The translations under genes and the position numbers were made by a program. A model generated the notes under the pieces. The model searched no databases. It saw only the letters and a program-made list of their open reading frames with translations, and was not told where the DNA came from. Of a DNA stretch of 47,950 nt, positions 26,504 through 35,228 are shown in pieces (position 1 is the first letter of the stretch; each line of letters opens with the position of its first letter). The DNA comes from CAZXYS01 sp964645005. GTDB lineage: Bacteria; Bacteroidota; Ignavibacteria; Kapaibacteriales; UBA2268. The DNA lies in assembly GCA_964645005.1 (NCBI GenBank), contig CAZXYS010000032.1, forward strand, positions 1 to 47,950. The letters are read 5' to 3'.

Positions 26504-27460
26504 ATGAAGATAATCGTAATAATGCTCGGCAGGATCGGCGATATGATACTCGCCACGCCCATGTATAGCGCCATCAAGGATAAATACCCTGACGCCGCTA
26601 TCCATGTCCTTACAAGCCGGCATAATCACATTATTCTTGAACATAATCCCAGCATCGAAAAGATTTTTATTTATGAAAAAACGCCTCTAAAAGCGATAAA
26701 ACTGCTGCGCGATCTCAGAAAAGAGAAGTACGGCTATCTCATCGACCCGAAAGACCATTTTTCACGAGAGAGCAGATTATTCGCAAAATTGATCAAAGCC
26801 GAAACGAAGATAGGATTCAATAAACCCAGCGATGATCTCTACGACAGATCAATTCCGTCCGACATTGAAAACAAAGAACTGCACTTCGTCACCCGCTGTT
26901 TTAACACATTGGAACATATCGGCATTGACCAGCCAGCGAAAATTCCATTGCCCGAGTTATTCACATCGGAAGATTCCGAGAATTACGTGAATAACTTTCT
27001 TAGTTCTTTATCTGATAAAAAATTGCTTGTCGTCAATATTTCGGCAAGTAAGGAAGAGAAAATGTGGGGGAATGAAAAATGGGCGGAAGCAATCAATAGT
27101 ATTGAAGATAGATACAATATTGTTTTGACTTATGCCCCGCCGGAGAAGGAAAGAGCGCGTCAACTCTTGTCGAAATGCCTGCAGCTTATTGAGTTTAAAT
27201 CGCGCTCACTGCTTGATGTGGTTTCATTGCTGAAAAAAGCAAATCTGCTCATTACGCCTGACACCGCATTGGTACATATTGCATCAGCTTTTAATATTCC
27301 GTTAATTGCTCTTTATTACAAATGGGAAGCGAGCCTGAATAAATTCTATCCTCTTAGCTCAAAAAAAGAGATCATACTTTCAAATGAAGAAGAAAGTATA
27401 AAGAGTATTGAGCCGCATCTTGTCATTAAAGCTTATGAAAAATTATTATTGACATTATAG
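26504..27460 (+). CDS. Glycosyltransferase family 9 (heptosyltransferase-like)
   Basis: A 318-residue protein of the WaaC/WaaF/RfaQ type, which adds heptose or a similar sugar to LPS core. It begins KIIVIMLGRIGDMILATPM, the GT9 hallmark, and has the C-terminal ITPDTALVHIASAFNIPLIALY motif that binds the ADP-sugar. The start codon lies 3 bases after the preceding stop. Last gene of the plus-strand glycosyltransferase run. Confidence 0.9.
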   Translation: MKIIVIMLGRIGDMILATPMYSAIKDKYPDAAIHVLTSRHNHIILEHNPSIEKIFIYEKTPLKAIKLLRDLRKEKYGYLIDPKDHFSRESRLFAKLIKAETKIGFNKPSDDLYDRSIPSDIENKELHFVTRCFNTLEHIGIDQPAKIPLPELFTSEDSENYVNNFLSSLSDKKLLVVNISASKEEKMWGNEKWAEAINSIEDRYNIVLTYAPPEKERARQLLSKCLQLIEFKSRSLLDVVSLLKKANLLITPDTALVHIASAFNIPLIALYYKWEASLNKFYPLSSKKEIILSNEEESIKSIEPHLVIKAYEKLLLTL

Positions 27461-27602
27461 GCATTCCCCAGTAATGTTGTTTGTTTTTAATTCTCATTTT
27501 TTCTTCCGGTTTTAGAACATATTTCCAAATTCTTAGTTTCTATAAAGCCTGAGAATTTTAAGTGTTGGCGTATTCTCTAATTGATTATTTGGGATAAAAT
27601 TG

Positions 27603-27629
27603 CTGCCCGGTTAAAATGAAACCGGGCAG
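27603..27629 (+). terminator. GC-rich hairpin downstream of the glycosyltransferase run
   Basis: CTGCCCGGTT (27603-27612) and AACCGGGCAG (27620-27629) form a perfect 10-bp stem with a 7-base loop, 140 bases after the last glycosyltransferase. No T-run follows, so it may act as a weak or Rho-assisted terminator, or as a stabiliser. Confidence 0.45.
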
Positions 27630-27929
27630 ATAAGCTCTTCAATTGGATGTCATTCCACGATAATTTTGTAAAGCATAGATTTGACAAAGGCATTTATTAT
27701 GCATAAGTTGAAATTTCAGGCTCCGGGTACAACAGGGAATCTGATTATATTTTGATAAATGTGTCCAATAATATTGTTTTGATTATAAATAATAATATTA
27801 CTTTCTAAGAATTTAACTTTTTATAATTAACACATGAAACAATGAAAGGTTACAAAATTTATAGAAAAAACTTCCATGTCCAACTGTGAAAAATGTCTAA
27901 TTGTATAATATAAAGAGAATTAAATCGGC

Positions 27930-28061
27930 TTAAATTTTTAATAGATCTAATATTTTCTCGACAAAATCGGGGTAATCCCTGAATTTTCCCTTCGCAGTTT
28001 CACGGCTGTAGTTCAGTAGAGTCCCCTGGGACTTTATTAACAAATTGTTAAAATATTTATA
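27930..28061 (-). pseudogene. C-terminal remnant of an unidentified gene
   Basis: A minus-strand frame between two stops with no start codon, 43 codons. The peptide looks coding: LLNYSRETAKGKFRDYPDF then VEKILDLLKI. Its codons resemble those of neighbouring genes and the flanks do not. I cannot name the family. It is probably the last piece of a decayed gene in the 27461-28136 gap; no other gene is seen there. Confidence 0.4.
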
Positions 28062-28136
28062 TTAAAGAAGATATGGTTTATATGAAATTCATCAGCGGAA
28101 ACAATAGCGGACAGTTCTTTGTATTGTTCTTATTCC

Positions 28137-28733
28137 TCAAATAATCTTACTCTTCTTCACGTAATCGATAGAGCGTTTGATTTTATCGGTGATATTGCCG
28201 GATTGGGGGGAATCGTGCCCGGGATAGATCGTCTCGATTTTCAGTTTTGACAATCTGATGAGCGCTTCAAGAAATTGTGATGAATATGTGCCGCCCGTTG
28301 AGTTTATAATAAGCTGCGTATCGCCGGTGAAGAGAGACTTTTCCTTTTCGCAATAGATGCAAATGGAATCATGCGAGTGCCCCGGGGTGTGAAAAATTTG
28401 GGCTTTGGTTTCGCCAAAAGGTACTCGCATTGTATCATGTAGCACTTTGCTAATGCCGGGATTGTTTTTGAATGCGTAAACTCTGGGATTGTACTTGCTT
28501 ACGATATGCTTAAGTCCACCTAGGTGATCGAAGTGTTCATGGGTTATTACGACCTGCTCTACCCGCCTTTTGCCGACGCCGGTGGATATTGTGTCAAGCT
28601 CTTGCAGAATAAAATCATCAACGCCGGTGTCTATCAAAGTATTGACATTGTCGATGGCATTCCAGTCGCCGCGGACAAGATACGCATTGCACGAGTAAAC
28701 GTGAGGATTCTTTTTAAGCAGGGTTACTCTCAT
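28137..28733 (-). CDS. MBL-fold metallo-hydrolase
   Basis: A 198-residue metallo-beta-lactamase-fold protein. The metal ligands are complete: HxHxDH at H65, H67, D69, H70 (THEHFDH), H119 in TPGHSHDS, D138 in FTGDTQ and H173 in YPGHDSP, the set of a two-zinc hydrolase. The HxHxDH form (not HxExDH) argues against a diiron oxygen sensor of the ODP type known in some chemotaxis operons. It lies 2 bases after the CheR-like gene, at the end of the chemosensory run, so it is likely cotranscribed. Substrate unknown; many relatives hydrolyse thioesters or lactones. Confidence 0.88.
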   Translation of the reverse strand: MRVTLLKKNPHVYSCNAYLVRGDWNAIDNVNTLIDTGVDDFILQELDTISTGVGKRRVEQVVITHEHFDHLGGLKHIVSKYNPRVYAFKNNPGISKVLHDTMRVPFGETKAQIFHTPGHSHDSICIYCEKEKSLFTGDTQLIINSTGGTYSSQFLEALIRLSKLKIETIYPGHDSPQSGNITDKIKRSIDYVKKSKII

Positions 28734-28735
28734 GT

Positions 28736-29341
28736 TCAGCCTATCTTTTTGAAGATGTTTGCGCTGGAAGTGACTTTCGTGAATAGCGGCGCTGTCGGAT
28801 CGGGCAGCGTCTGTGTCTGTTCCGTCACAAGGAATCCGTTCGACGCTAATGTCCGGTGGAACATTCTTATAACTTCTATCCTCTGGTTGTATTGCAGGTG
28901 CAGTAGTACGTTTTTGTTAATTATCAAATGGTAGCCGCTGTCGGGCGGTTGAAGATTGAGAAGGTCGTTTTTCCTGAAATTTACGCGCGATCTTATATTC
29001 TCATCAATAATGAAATGCCCGTTACTATCAGCCGGTTTGAAGTATTTTTTGAAAATTTCATCGGGGATTCGTTTTAGCTCTTCCACGGGATAAATGCCTT
29101 CGTTAATGTTTTTGCCGAAGGTGTCGTTTTCGTCGATGTCGGTGAGGTCCATTTCCACCTTCCTGAAGCCGAAGCGCCCTAATTTCTCGGCTAAAAGTAT
29201 AGCAAGGCTGTATGGCTCGGGGCCGTGGGCGCAGCCGGCGTCCCAGATTTTTATCTTGCGGAAGCCCTCGACCTGCGGCATGAGATAGTTGATTGCCTGA
29301 TCCAGCGTGTGCCGGTCGCGAAAAAAGAATGTAAATGCCAT
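28736..29341 (-). CDS. CheR-like methyltransferase lacking the N-terminal domain
   Basis: A 201-residue protein covering only the C-terminal SAM domain of CheR. Motif I reads WDAGCAHGPEPYSLAI (compare AGCSxGEEPYSLAM in CheR) and the end of the fold has IINKNVLLHLQ in place of CRNVLIYF. The N-terminal CheR helical domain that contacts the receptor is missing. A full CheR is encoded at 33906-34823, so this is a second, divergent copy. It may methylate a different protein or a small molecule, perhaps with the MBL hydrolase 2 bases downstream. Confidence 0.8.
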   Translation of the reverse strand: MAFTFFFRDRHTLDQAINYLMPQVEGFRKIKIWDAGCAHGPEPYSLAILLAEKLGRFGFRKVEMDLTDIDENDTFGKNINEGIYPVEELKRIPDEIFKKYFKPADSNGHFIIDENIRSRVNFRKNDLLNLQPPDSGYHLIINKNVLLHLQYNQRIEVIRMFHRTLASNGFLVTEQTQTLPDPTAPLFTKVTSSANIFKKIG

Positions 29342-29428
29342 TTATCTAACTTTCTGTGTTTGTCAATTAAAAAAAACAATTTATAGTTTTTTGGTCATGT
29401 CAGCAAAATAATTGCTATAACTATTTTT

Positions 29429-30535
29429 TCATCCCACACCATTCAATCCGAAAATCGATGATACCGCGGCAGCCATTTTTTCTATAGGGTGAATTTCATT
29501 TGCTATATTCAGGTCAATAATTGATTTGGGCATCCCGGAAACGACGCATGAATCGATATCCTGCGATAAAATATAGCCGCCTGTATCGTGAAGTTTTTTC
29601 ATTGCTTTGGCGCCGTCGTGTCCCATACCGGTCATTATTATGCCCAATGCCCTTCCTCTGTAGTGTTTCACTATTGAATCGATCATGACATTGATGGAGG
29701 GCGAGTATAACTCGTCGTCAGGCTTATTATCAGTTATCAATATATCCGATTCGCTTCTGAGGGTCATCTGCATACCGCCAGGGGCGATATAAATGTTACC
29801 GGGCTTGAGCTTGTCGCCGGATTTAGCTTCCTGTACGGTAAGCTCAGTCAAAGTGTTCAGCCGGTTGGCAAGAGTATAGGTAAAATGCGGCGGCATGTGC
29901 TGGGCAATCATTATCGGTACGGGCATATCCGGCGAAAGATGGGTGATAAATTCCTGCAGAGCGCCCGGACCGCCCGTAGATATACCTATACCTATGATTT
30001 TAATATGGTCGGGCGCCGGTCTTTCCGAGCTTATGACGGAAGGTTTGGAAGTATCCGATGCCTTGATTTTTTGCGCGAGAACCGGCTTCCTCTGCTGCAT
30101 TTTCCTCAGATACTGCCGTCTAATTATTTTATTTTTGAGATTGGTGTTCCCCCCGATACTGAGGATTTTTTTTATGATCTGATACTTCAGTTCGTACATA
30201 TCTTTTAGGGCATTGCCCTTGGCAATAAAATCGACGGCGCCGTTAGTCAGGGCGTCCATGGTCGCGTTGGCGCCGTCGTTTGTCAGGGTGCTTATCATCA
30301 GTACCGGAATGGGATGCTCGTCCATGATGGCTTTTACAGCCTCGATGCCGTTCATCTCGGGCATTTCCACGTCCATTGTGACCACATCCGGCTTCAGTTC
30401 CTTAACTTTTTCAACCCCTTCCCTTCCGTTCTTTGCTGTTCCCAGAATTTCTATCTCAGGTACATTCAGTATTTTTTTAAGAATATTCCTGATGAAATGC
30501 GAATCATCGACAATTAGTATTCTTACCGGTTCCAT
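29429..30535 (-). CDS. cheB: Chemotaxis methylesterase/deamidase CheB
   Basis: A 368-residue protein: receiver domain (1-125, phospho-acceptor D55 in VVTMDVEMP) and C-terminal methylesterase domain (about 178-365) with the catalytic triad S186 (GISTGGP), H213 (AQHMPPHFT) and D307 (GMGHDGA). It removes methyl groups that CheR adds to receptor glutamates and is activated by CheA-dependent phosphorylation. The linker is Lys/Gln-rich. It starts 48 bases after cheA. Confidence 0.97.
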   Translation of the reverse strand: MEPVRILIVDDSHFIRNILKKILNVPEIEILGTAKNGREGVEKVKELKPDVVTMDVEMPEMNGIEAVKAIMDEHPIPVLMISTLTNDGANATMDALTNGAVDFIAKGNALKDMYELKYQIIKKILSIGGNTNLKNKIIRRQYLRKMQQRKPVLAQKIKASDTSKPSVISSERPAPDHIKIIGIGISTGGPGALQEFITHLSPDMPVPIMIAQHMPPHFTYTLANRLNTLTELTVQEAKSGDKLKPGNIYIAPGGMQMTLRSESDILITDNKPDDELYSPSINVMIDSIVKHYRGRALGIIMTGMGHDGAKAMKKLHDTGGYILSQDIDSCVVSGMPKSIIDLNIANEIHPIEKMAAAVSSIFGLNGVG

Positions 30536-30583
30536 TTATCTTAAAATTCAATACTTACACAAAAGTCTATGTTCGAAATCATG

Positions 30584-32545
30584 TCAATCCATTTTATGTA
30601 TCAATTCAGCCACATCGAGTATCATAATCACGCTGCCGTCGCCCAATATTGTCGAGCCTGCTATGCCGCGGACATTTCCGAGATAGTCGCCGAGGGATTT
30701 TATAACGATCTCTTCCTGTCCTATCAATTCATCCACAACCAGCCCTACGCGCTTTATGCCGATGCCTACAACAACTATATATTTATCCTTGTTTCCAATA
30801 TGGTTGTGATTTATTTCGAGCACTTGTTGCAGTCTCAACAATGGATATATTTCCTCTCTGATTCGGATCACTTCTTCTTGGTTTATTCTTGATATGTCGT
30901 AATCATCGATAGAAACTACCTCGACAACCGAACTAAGCGGTATAGCAAAGGTGTTGTTCCGTACTTTCACCAGGAGCCCCTGAATGCTCGCCAGAGTAAG
31001 CGGCAGCTTTATAGTGAAAGTAGAGCCTTCTTCGGCTTTGGAATCTACCTGAACCATGCCGTTGAGATTCTGGATGTTGGTTCTTACTACATCCATGCCG
31101 ACGCCTCTGCCTGAAACCGATGAGACCTGCTTTGCAGAACTGAAGCCGGGCTTGAAAATTAATTGAAACGCCTCTCGGTCTGTCATCTGGTCGGCTTGTT
31201 CTTTGGAAATGACGCCTTTTTCGAAAGCGATGGATTTCAGTTTTTCCGGGTCCATGCCGGCGCCGTCGTCTGATATTCTTATGACGATGTTATTTCCTTC
31301 GTTATCGGCTTCGAGGGTGAGGGTTCCCTGTTCGGGCTTGCCTTTTTCCCTGCGGACTTCCGGTTTTTCGATGCCGTGGTCGCAGGAATTGCGTATCATG
31401 TGCACCATGGGATCGTTCAATTCTTCAATGATGCCGCGGTCGATCTCGGTTTCTTCGCCTTTCATTTCTAGTTTTATGCTTTTACCGAATTCTTTTGACA
31501 GGTCGCGGGTAATTCTCGGCGCCTTGATGAAAAGCTGCTTTACGGGAACCATGCGCATCCGCATGACCGCAGTCTGGATTTCCGATGTTATAAAATCAAT
31601 CGACTCAGCGGTTTCCAGCAGTTCATTAATCCCGGAAGTATTTTTGAATTCCTTGTCGAGATTGTCCGATATTTGCGTCAGACGGTTCCTTCCGAGAACG
31701 AGTTCGCCGCTGAGATCCATAAGAGTTTCCACGCGTTTCAGGTCAATCCTTATGGATTCCGTTGTTTGTCTTTTGCCCTGCGATTTTTGTTCTTTGGGTT
31801 TACCGTTCTTCTCAGCTAGTTTATCCTCGTTTTTTTTTGTTGTTTCTTCTTTTTCGATTGTTTCAATTTCGGTTTTTGCTTCTTCAATACCGCCGTCATC
31901 TTTCTCGGAAGAAACTTCATTTTGGAATGATTTATTAACTTCCTCGAAAGCCTTTTGCAGCATTTCCTCTTCTGATTCCGAAAAGTCGCCTTCTTTGGCA
32001 ATTAGTTCGTTATCGCTAAGTACTTTTTCCAGGGCGCTGTCGCCGCTTTCCTGAGCCTCTGCAGTGATTTGCTCATCGGAATCGTCAGAGATTTCTTCCG
32101 AATCGCCTGTATTCTCTGATTCTTCGGCGTTTGTATCCGATTCCAGTGATTTGATTTGCACCAGCCGGGCGATTATGCTTTCGAATTCGGAAGAATCTTC
32201 TTCGCCTTCCTGAAGTTTCCCGAGGTAATTTTGTATAGCATCCCTGACTTCCAGCAGTATATCGGTCATTTCATCCTCATATCTGATCTCGAACCTTCTG
32301 AGTTTATTCAGAAGATCTTCGGCGCTGTGAGTCAGTTCCGATATATCATCGAGACCGATAAAAGACGAATTCCCCTTGATTGTATGGAAACCGCGGAAGA
32401 TCTTATTCAGAAGCTCGGAATCCCCGGGATTGCCTTCCAATTCCATGAGATCCTGGGTGAGATTTTCGAGGATCTCCTCGGTTTCGATTACGTATCCATC
32501 GAATATTTCCCTCATTTCAGGGTCATTCATTAAATTGAGCCCCAT
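30584..32545 (-). CDS. cheA: Chemotaxis histidine kinase CheA
   Basis: A 653-residue kinase. Hpt domain 1-110 with phospho-histidine H54 (RGFHTIKGNS); a long acidic Glu/Ser-rich linker (~115-255) with no obvious CheY-binding P2 domain; dimerisation helices at about 268-330 (DLSGELVLGRNRL); HATPase with N box MVHMIRNSCDHGIEKPE and the GAGMD and GRGVGMDVV boxes; and a C-terminal CheW-like P5 domain (about 515-650). It phosphorylates CheY and CheB in response to receptors. AAAGGGGG precedes the start codon. The absent P2 and acidic linker are the only odd features. Confidence 0.97.
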   Translation of the reverse strand: MGLNLMNDPEMREIFDGYVIETEEILENLTQDLMELEGNPGDSELLNKIFRGFHTIKGNSSFIGLDDISELTHSAEDLLNKLRRFEIRYEDEMTDILLEVRDAIQNYLGKLQEGEEDSSEFESIIARLVQIKSLESDTNAEESENTGDSEEISDDSDEQITAEAQESGDSALEKVLSDNELIAKEGDFSESEEEMLQKAFEEVNKSFQNEVSSEKDDGGIEEAKTEIETIEKEETTKKNEDKLAEKNGKPKEQKSQGKRQTTESIRIDLKRVETLMDLSGELVLGRNRLTQISDNLDKEFKNTSGINELLETAESIDFITSEIQTAVMRMRMVPVKQLFIKAPRITRDLSKEFGKSIKLEMKGEETEIDRGIIEELNDPMVHMIRNSCDHGIEKPEVRREKGKPEQGTLTLEADNEGNNIVIRISDDGAGMDPEKLKSIAFEKGVISKEQADQMTDREAFQLIFKPGFSSAKQVSSVSGRGVGMDVVRTNIQNLNGMVQVDSKAEEGSTFTIKLPLTLASIQGLLVKVRNNTFAIPLSSVVEVVSIDDYDISRINQEEVIRIREEIYPLLRLQQVLEINHNHIGNKDKYIVVVGIGIKRVGLVVDELIGQEEIVIKSLGDYLGNVRGIAGSTILGDGSVIMILDVAELIHKMD

Positions 32546-32611
32546 TTTATGCCCCCTTTGAATATTTATTTCAGATTCATTTGTTATATTGTCTTTGTCA
32601 GAGCCGTCTAT

Positions 32612-33445
32612 TCAGCCGCCTTCGGAATTCTGCTGAAATTCTTTGATGAAATCGTCCACATCCGGCTGCCGCGCTTTGGTTTCATCCATGGAATCAATAG
32701 CCGCAGGATCGAAAGCTATATCTCTATGCATCTTTGTTACATCTGTCCTATCGCCCTCTTTAGGTGGTTCGAGCCCTTCTTCGGTATTTACTTCCTCGCC
32801 GGTTTCCACCAGTTCGCTGTATTCGGCTTCGTTGAAGTGCTCAAGGATTACTTTCAGCTTCTCGCTTATTCTCTCGAGAAGGTGATTAACAGCGGCGATC
32901 TGCTGTGATGTGATATCCTGAACCTGCATCGCCATCATGATGGAACTGGAATCATTCATCATCTCATTCAGCATATTGTTAGTCTCTTCGGAAATCGCAT
33001 TGATTCTGTTCTTTTCCTGGACCTTTTCGTTGAAGAATTCTTTTAACACAGTTTCTATCTCGTCGATATTATCGTGAAGATCCGGATGAGCTCTGAATTT
33101 GCTCATTAGAGATTCTACTGCGATTTCGTCATCGGCAGCAGTTTTCAATTTATTGAGATTTTCCTGAATGTAATCAATTTTTGTCATGAAATTCTCGGCT
33201 ATCGAAAGTATTTCATTCGTAGCATTTTCGGTTGCCTGGGTGACTTTCGACAACTGTTCGGATACGCCGGGGATTTTCTGCAGTCCTTCCTCGATCGAGC
33301 CGTTCAATTCGTCCAGGATTGGCTTGGCTTCCCTGACGAATATTACGATATCCTCGAGGAACGGGATAAAGTACTGACCGACACTGAGGAAATCCCGCAA
33401 TTCATCCGCTTTATTGAGTAAGGCTGTTACATCTTTTTCGTTCAT
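32612..33445 (-). CDS. cheZ: CheZ-like CheY-phosphate phosphatase
   Basis: A 277-residue, mostly helical protein. The CheZ signature is MQVQDITSQQIAAV, with the likely catalytic Asp (D177) and Gln (Q181) positioned as in the FQDLTGQ motif of classical CheZ. The C-terminal end PDVDDFIKEFQQN resembles the CheY-docking tail of CheZ, joined by an acidic, disordered-looking linker. I choose the ATG at 33445: GGAG lies 6 bases ahead of it, while the ATG at 33451 overlaps that Shine-Dalgarno. It sits between cheY and cheA, as expected for a protein that removes phosphate from CheY. Confidence 0.85.
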   Translation of the reverse strand: MNEKDVTALLNKADELRDFLSVGQYFIPFLEDIVIFVREAKPILDELNGSIEEGLQKIPGVSEQLSKVTQATENATNEILSIAENFMTKIDYIQENLNKLKTAADDEIAVESLMSKFRAHPDLHDNIDEIETVLKEFFNEKVQEKNRINAISEETNNMLNEMMNDSSSIMMAMQVQDITSQQIAAVNHLLERISEKLKVILEHFNEAEYSELVETGEEVNTEEGLEPPKEGDRTDVTKMHRDIAFDPAAIDSMDETKARQPDVDDFIKEFQQNSEGG

Positions 33446-33482
33446 TAACATCTCCGTTTATTTTTTTCAATATTTGACTTAA

Positions 33483-33860
33483 TTATGCTTTTCCTGTTGA
33501 TTTAAGTATTCCGTCGATTTTTTCTTTAAGAAGCGTCGGCGTGAATGGTTTTACGATGTAATTATTGACTTTTGCCTGCAGCGCTTCGATTATGTCCTGC
33601 TTCAATCCCCGCGTGGTAACCATTAATATAGGCAGGGACTTATGATTATCGTCCGACCTGATCTTTTTAGTAAGTTCCAGCCCGCTCATATTGGGCATAT
33701 TCCAGTCGGTGACTACAAAATGGACATCCTCGGACTTCAGCTTTTCGTAGCCTTCCGAGCCGTCACCTGCTTCGATAAGGTCATCGTAGCCTATTTGTTT
33801 CAATGCGTTTACAACAACTCTGCGCATTGTCGGTGAATCGTCAATTACTAAAAATTTCAT
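33483..33860 (-). CDS. cheY: Chemotaxis response regulator CheY
   Basis: A 125-residue single receiver domain: acidic pair D7, D8, phospho-acceptor D52 (FVVTDWNMPNMSG), Thr in MVTTRG and conserved Lys in NYIVKPF. It carries the phosphate signal from CheA to its target. Neighbouring genes encode CheR and the CheZ-like phosphatase. Confidence 0.96.
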   Translation of the reverse strand: MKFLVIDDSPTMRRVVVNALKQIGYDDLIEAGDGSEGYEKLKSEDVHFVVTDWNMPNMSGLELTKKIRSDDNHKSLPILMVTTRGLKQDIIEALQAKVNNYIVKPFTPTLLKEKIDGILKSTGKA

Positions 33861-33905
33861 CTCTTTAGCCTTTATTTAATTGAACATTATATTTATTTAT
33901 ATTAT

Positions 33906-34823
33906 CTATACTTGCTTTTTGTAAGCCAGCGCTTTGGGTAAATGGATAATCTTGAATTTATGCTCCAAACCGTACAGCGATTCCGAAAATCCTATGTACA
34001 TATAGCCGCCGTTCTTCAGAGAGTTGTAAAGCATGTTCACGACTTTCTGCTTGGACGGCAGATCGAAATATATAAGAACATTGCTGCAAAAAATGAAATC
34101 AATGTTTCTCTGCTGCTTCATTGAAAATTCATCGTATAAATTGATGTTTTTGAATTCAACCATATTCCTGATCTCTTCGCTCAGTATATATTTATCCTTT
34201 AATTTTTCGAAATAATTCATATACTCAGGCGGAATATTTCTGATCGCATAATCAGTGTAAACGCCTTTTTTGGCTTTTTCGATTGCGCTATCGTCGATGT
34301 CGCTGGCGAGGATTTGAAAATTTATATCCGGATATTTGTTTTTGAATTTTTCATTGATAATAAGGGCTGTAGTATAGGCTTCGTCGCCGGTGGAACTGGC
34401 AGCGCTCCAGATGCGCAAAATTTTGTTATATCTTGATCTATTCTTCAAAAGTTCGGGTATGATTATGTTTTCCAGTCCTTCGAATTGCTCTTTGGTCCTG
34501 AAAAAGAAGGTTTCGTTAATAGTTATGGCATTTGCAAGCTGCTTAAGTTCGCCATTGTTTCTATGAGTATTCAGATAATTGTAGTATTCTTCATAAGAAG
34601 CTATCTTTTTATTTCTGATATGTTTACGCAAGCGGCTTGCCAGCAGATATTTCTTAGTCGAATTGAAATAAATGCCGAATTTATTATAGATAAAATCTCT
34701 GAATTTGATGAAAGTGGCGTCGCTGAGATCACTGTCATCACCATTGAGACCAGGCTTGAACTTATTGAAGTCGAAGCTTTTGTTCGAAGTTTGACCTGAT
34801 CTCATATTTTGCGTTAGACTCAT
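33906..34823 (-). CDS. cheR: Chemoreceptor methyltransferase CheR
   Basis: A 305-residue protein: N-terminal CheR helical domain (about 35-100, including NKFGIYFNSTKKYLLASRLRKH) and SAM-binding domain with RIWSAASSTGDEAYTTALI, ASDIDDSAIEKAKKGVY, and FIFCSNVLIYFD. It methylates glutamates on chemoreceptors during adaptation. The first ~30 residues are a low-complexity extension. It lacks the usual AGCSxGEEPYS sequence exactly (here SAASSTGDEAYT), a mild divergence. Start codon could be one of two ATGs 21 bases apart. Confidence 0.93.
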   Translation of the reverse strand: MSLTQNMRSGQTSNKSFDFNKFKPGLNGDDSDLSDATFIKFRDFIYNKFGIYFNSTKKYLLASRLRKHIRNKKIASYEEYYNYLNTHRNNGELKQLANAITINETFFFRTKEQFEGLENIIIPELLKNRSRYNKILRIWSAASSTGDEAYTTALIINEKFKNKYPDINFQILASDIDDSAIEKAKKGVYTDYAIRNIPPEYMNYFEKLKDKYILSEEIRNMVEFKNINLYDEFSMKQQRNIDFIFCSNVLIYFDLPSKQKVVNMLYNSLKNGGYMYIGFSESLYGLEHKFKIIHLPKALAYKKQV

Positions 34824-34886
34824 AACTATTGGTTGCTTTAATTAGTTGTTAAATTGTTAACCTGTGAATTCATTGATGCTGCCATA

Positions 34887-35177
34887 TCATTCCCAGTCCA
34901 TCTTCTTCAACAGATCATTTAAATTATTGTCATCATCAATATTATCCTTCGGTTTTTTAATGTTATCCAGCAGCTTATCAATTTCTTCCTGAGTAAAGAA
35001 ATCTTCATCGCTATCTTCCACTCCTGTTGGTTCTACCTTCGTTTTTTCATTATCACTGTTGGTACCTACAAATAAATCCAGCAGTTTGTCAATATCTTTC
35101 TGATATTTGACATCATCACTAATTTCAATATTCCTTATTTGATTTTTGTTTTTTGAATTATCCTTATTTCCACTCAT
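34887..35177 (-). CDS. Small acidic protein with three FliM-like CheY-docking motifs
   Basis: A 96-residue, very acidic, Asn/Asp-rich protein with no predicted globular domain. Three short helical motifs recur: KDIDKLLDLF (28-37), FFTQEEIDKLLDNI (60-73) and NLNDLLKKM (85-93). The middle one closely matches the N-terminal peptide of the flagellar switch protein FliM (LSQxEIDALL), which binds phosphorylated CheY; FliN/FliY share it. The gene lies between the PAS kinase and cheR in the chemosensory run, so a CheY-binding adaptor, sink or localiser is plausible. It has none of the FliM body. No known family is recognised. Confidence 0.65.
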   Translation of the reverse strand: MSGNKDNSKNKNQIRNIEISDDVKYQKDIDKLLDLFVGTNSDNEKTKVEPTGVEDSDEDFFTQEEIDKLLDNIKKPKDNIDDDNNLNDLLKKMDWE

Positions 35178-35228
35178 AATTGCAAAACCGTTTTTTTTTT
35201 ATTTAATTTGATTTTTTAACTTTAATAC

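Noticed and set aside
28001..28040. AGTCCCCTGGGACT near-palindrome at about 28018-28032
   Set aside because: The arms leave a 2-base loop, too short for a hairpin, and it lies within the gene fossil; possible dyad but nothing supports a role.
28137..28733. MBL protein as an ODP-type oxygen sensor for chemotaxis
   Set aside because: The metal motif is HxHxDH, typical of zinc hydrolases; ODP/flavodiiron domains use HxExDH.
31203..32054. Long plus-strand open frame over cheA
   Set aside because: Ser/Phe-rich by-product of the acidic cheA linker read on the opposite strand.
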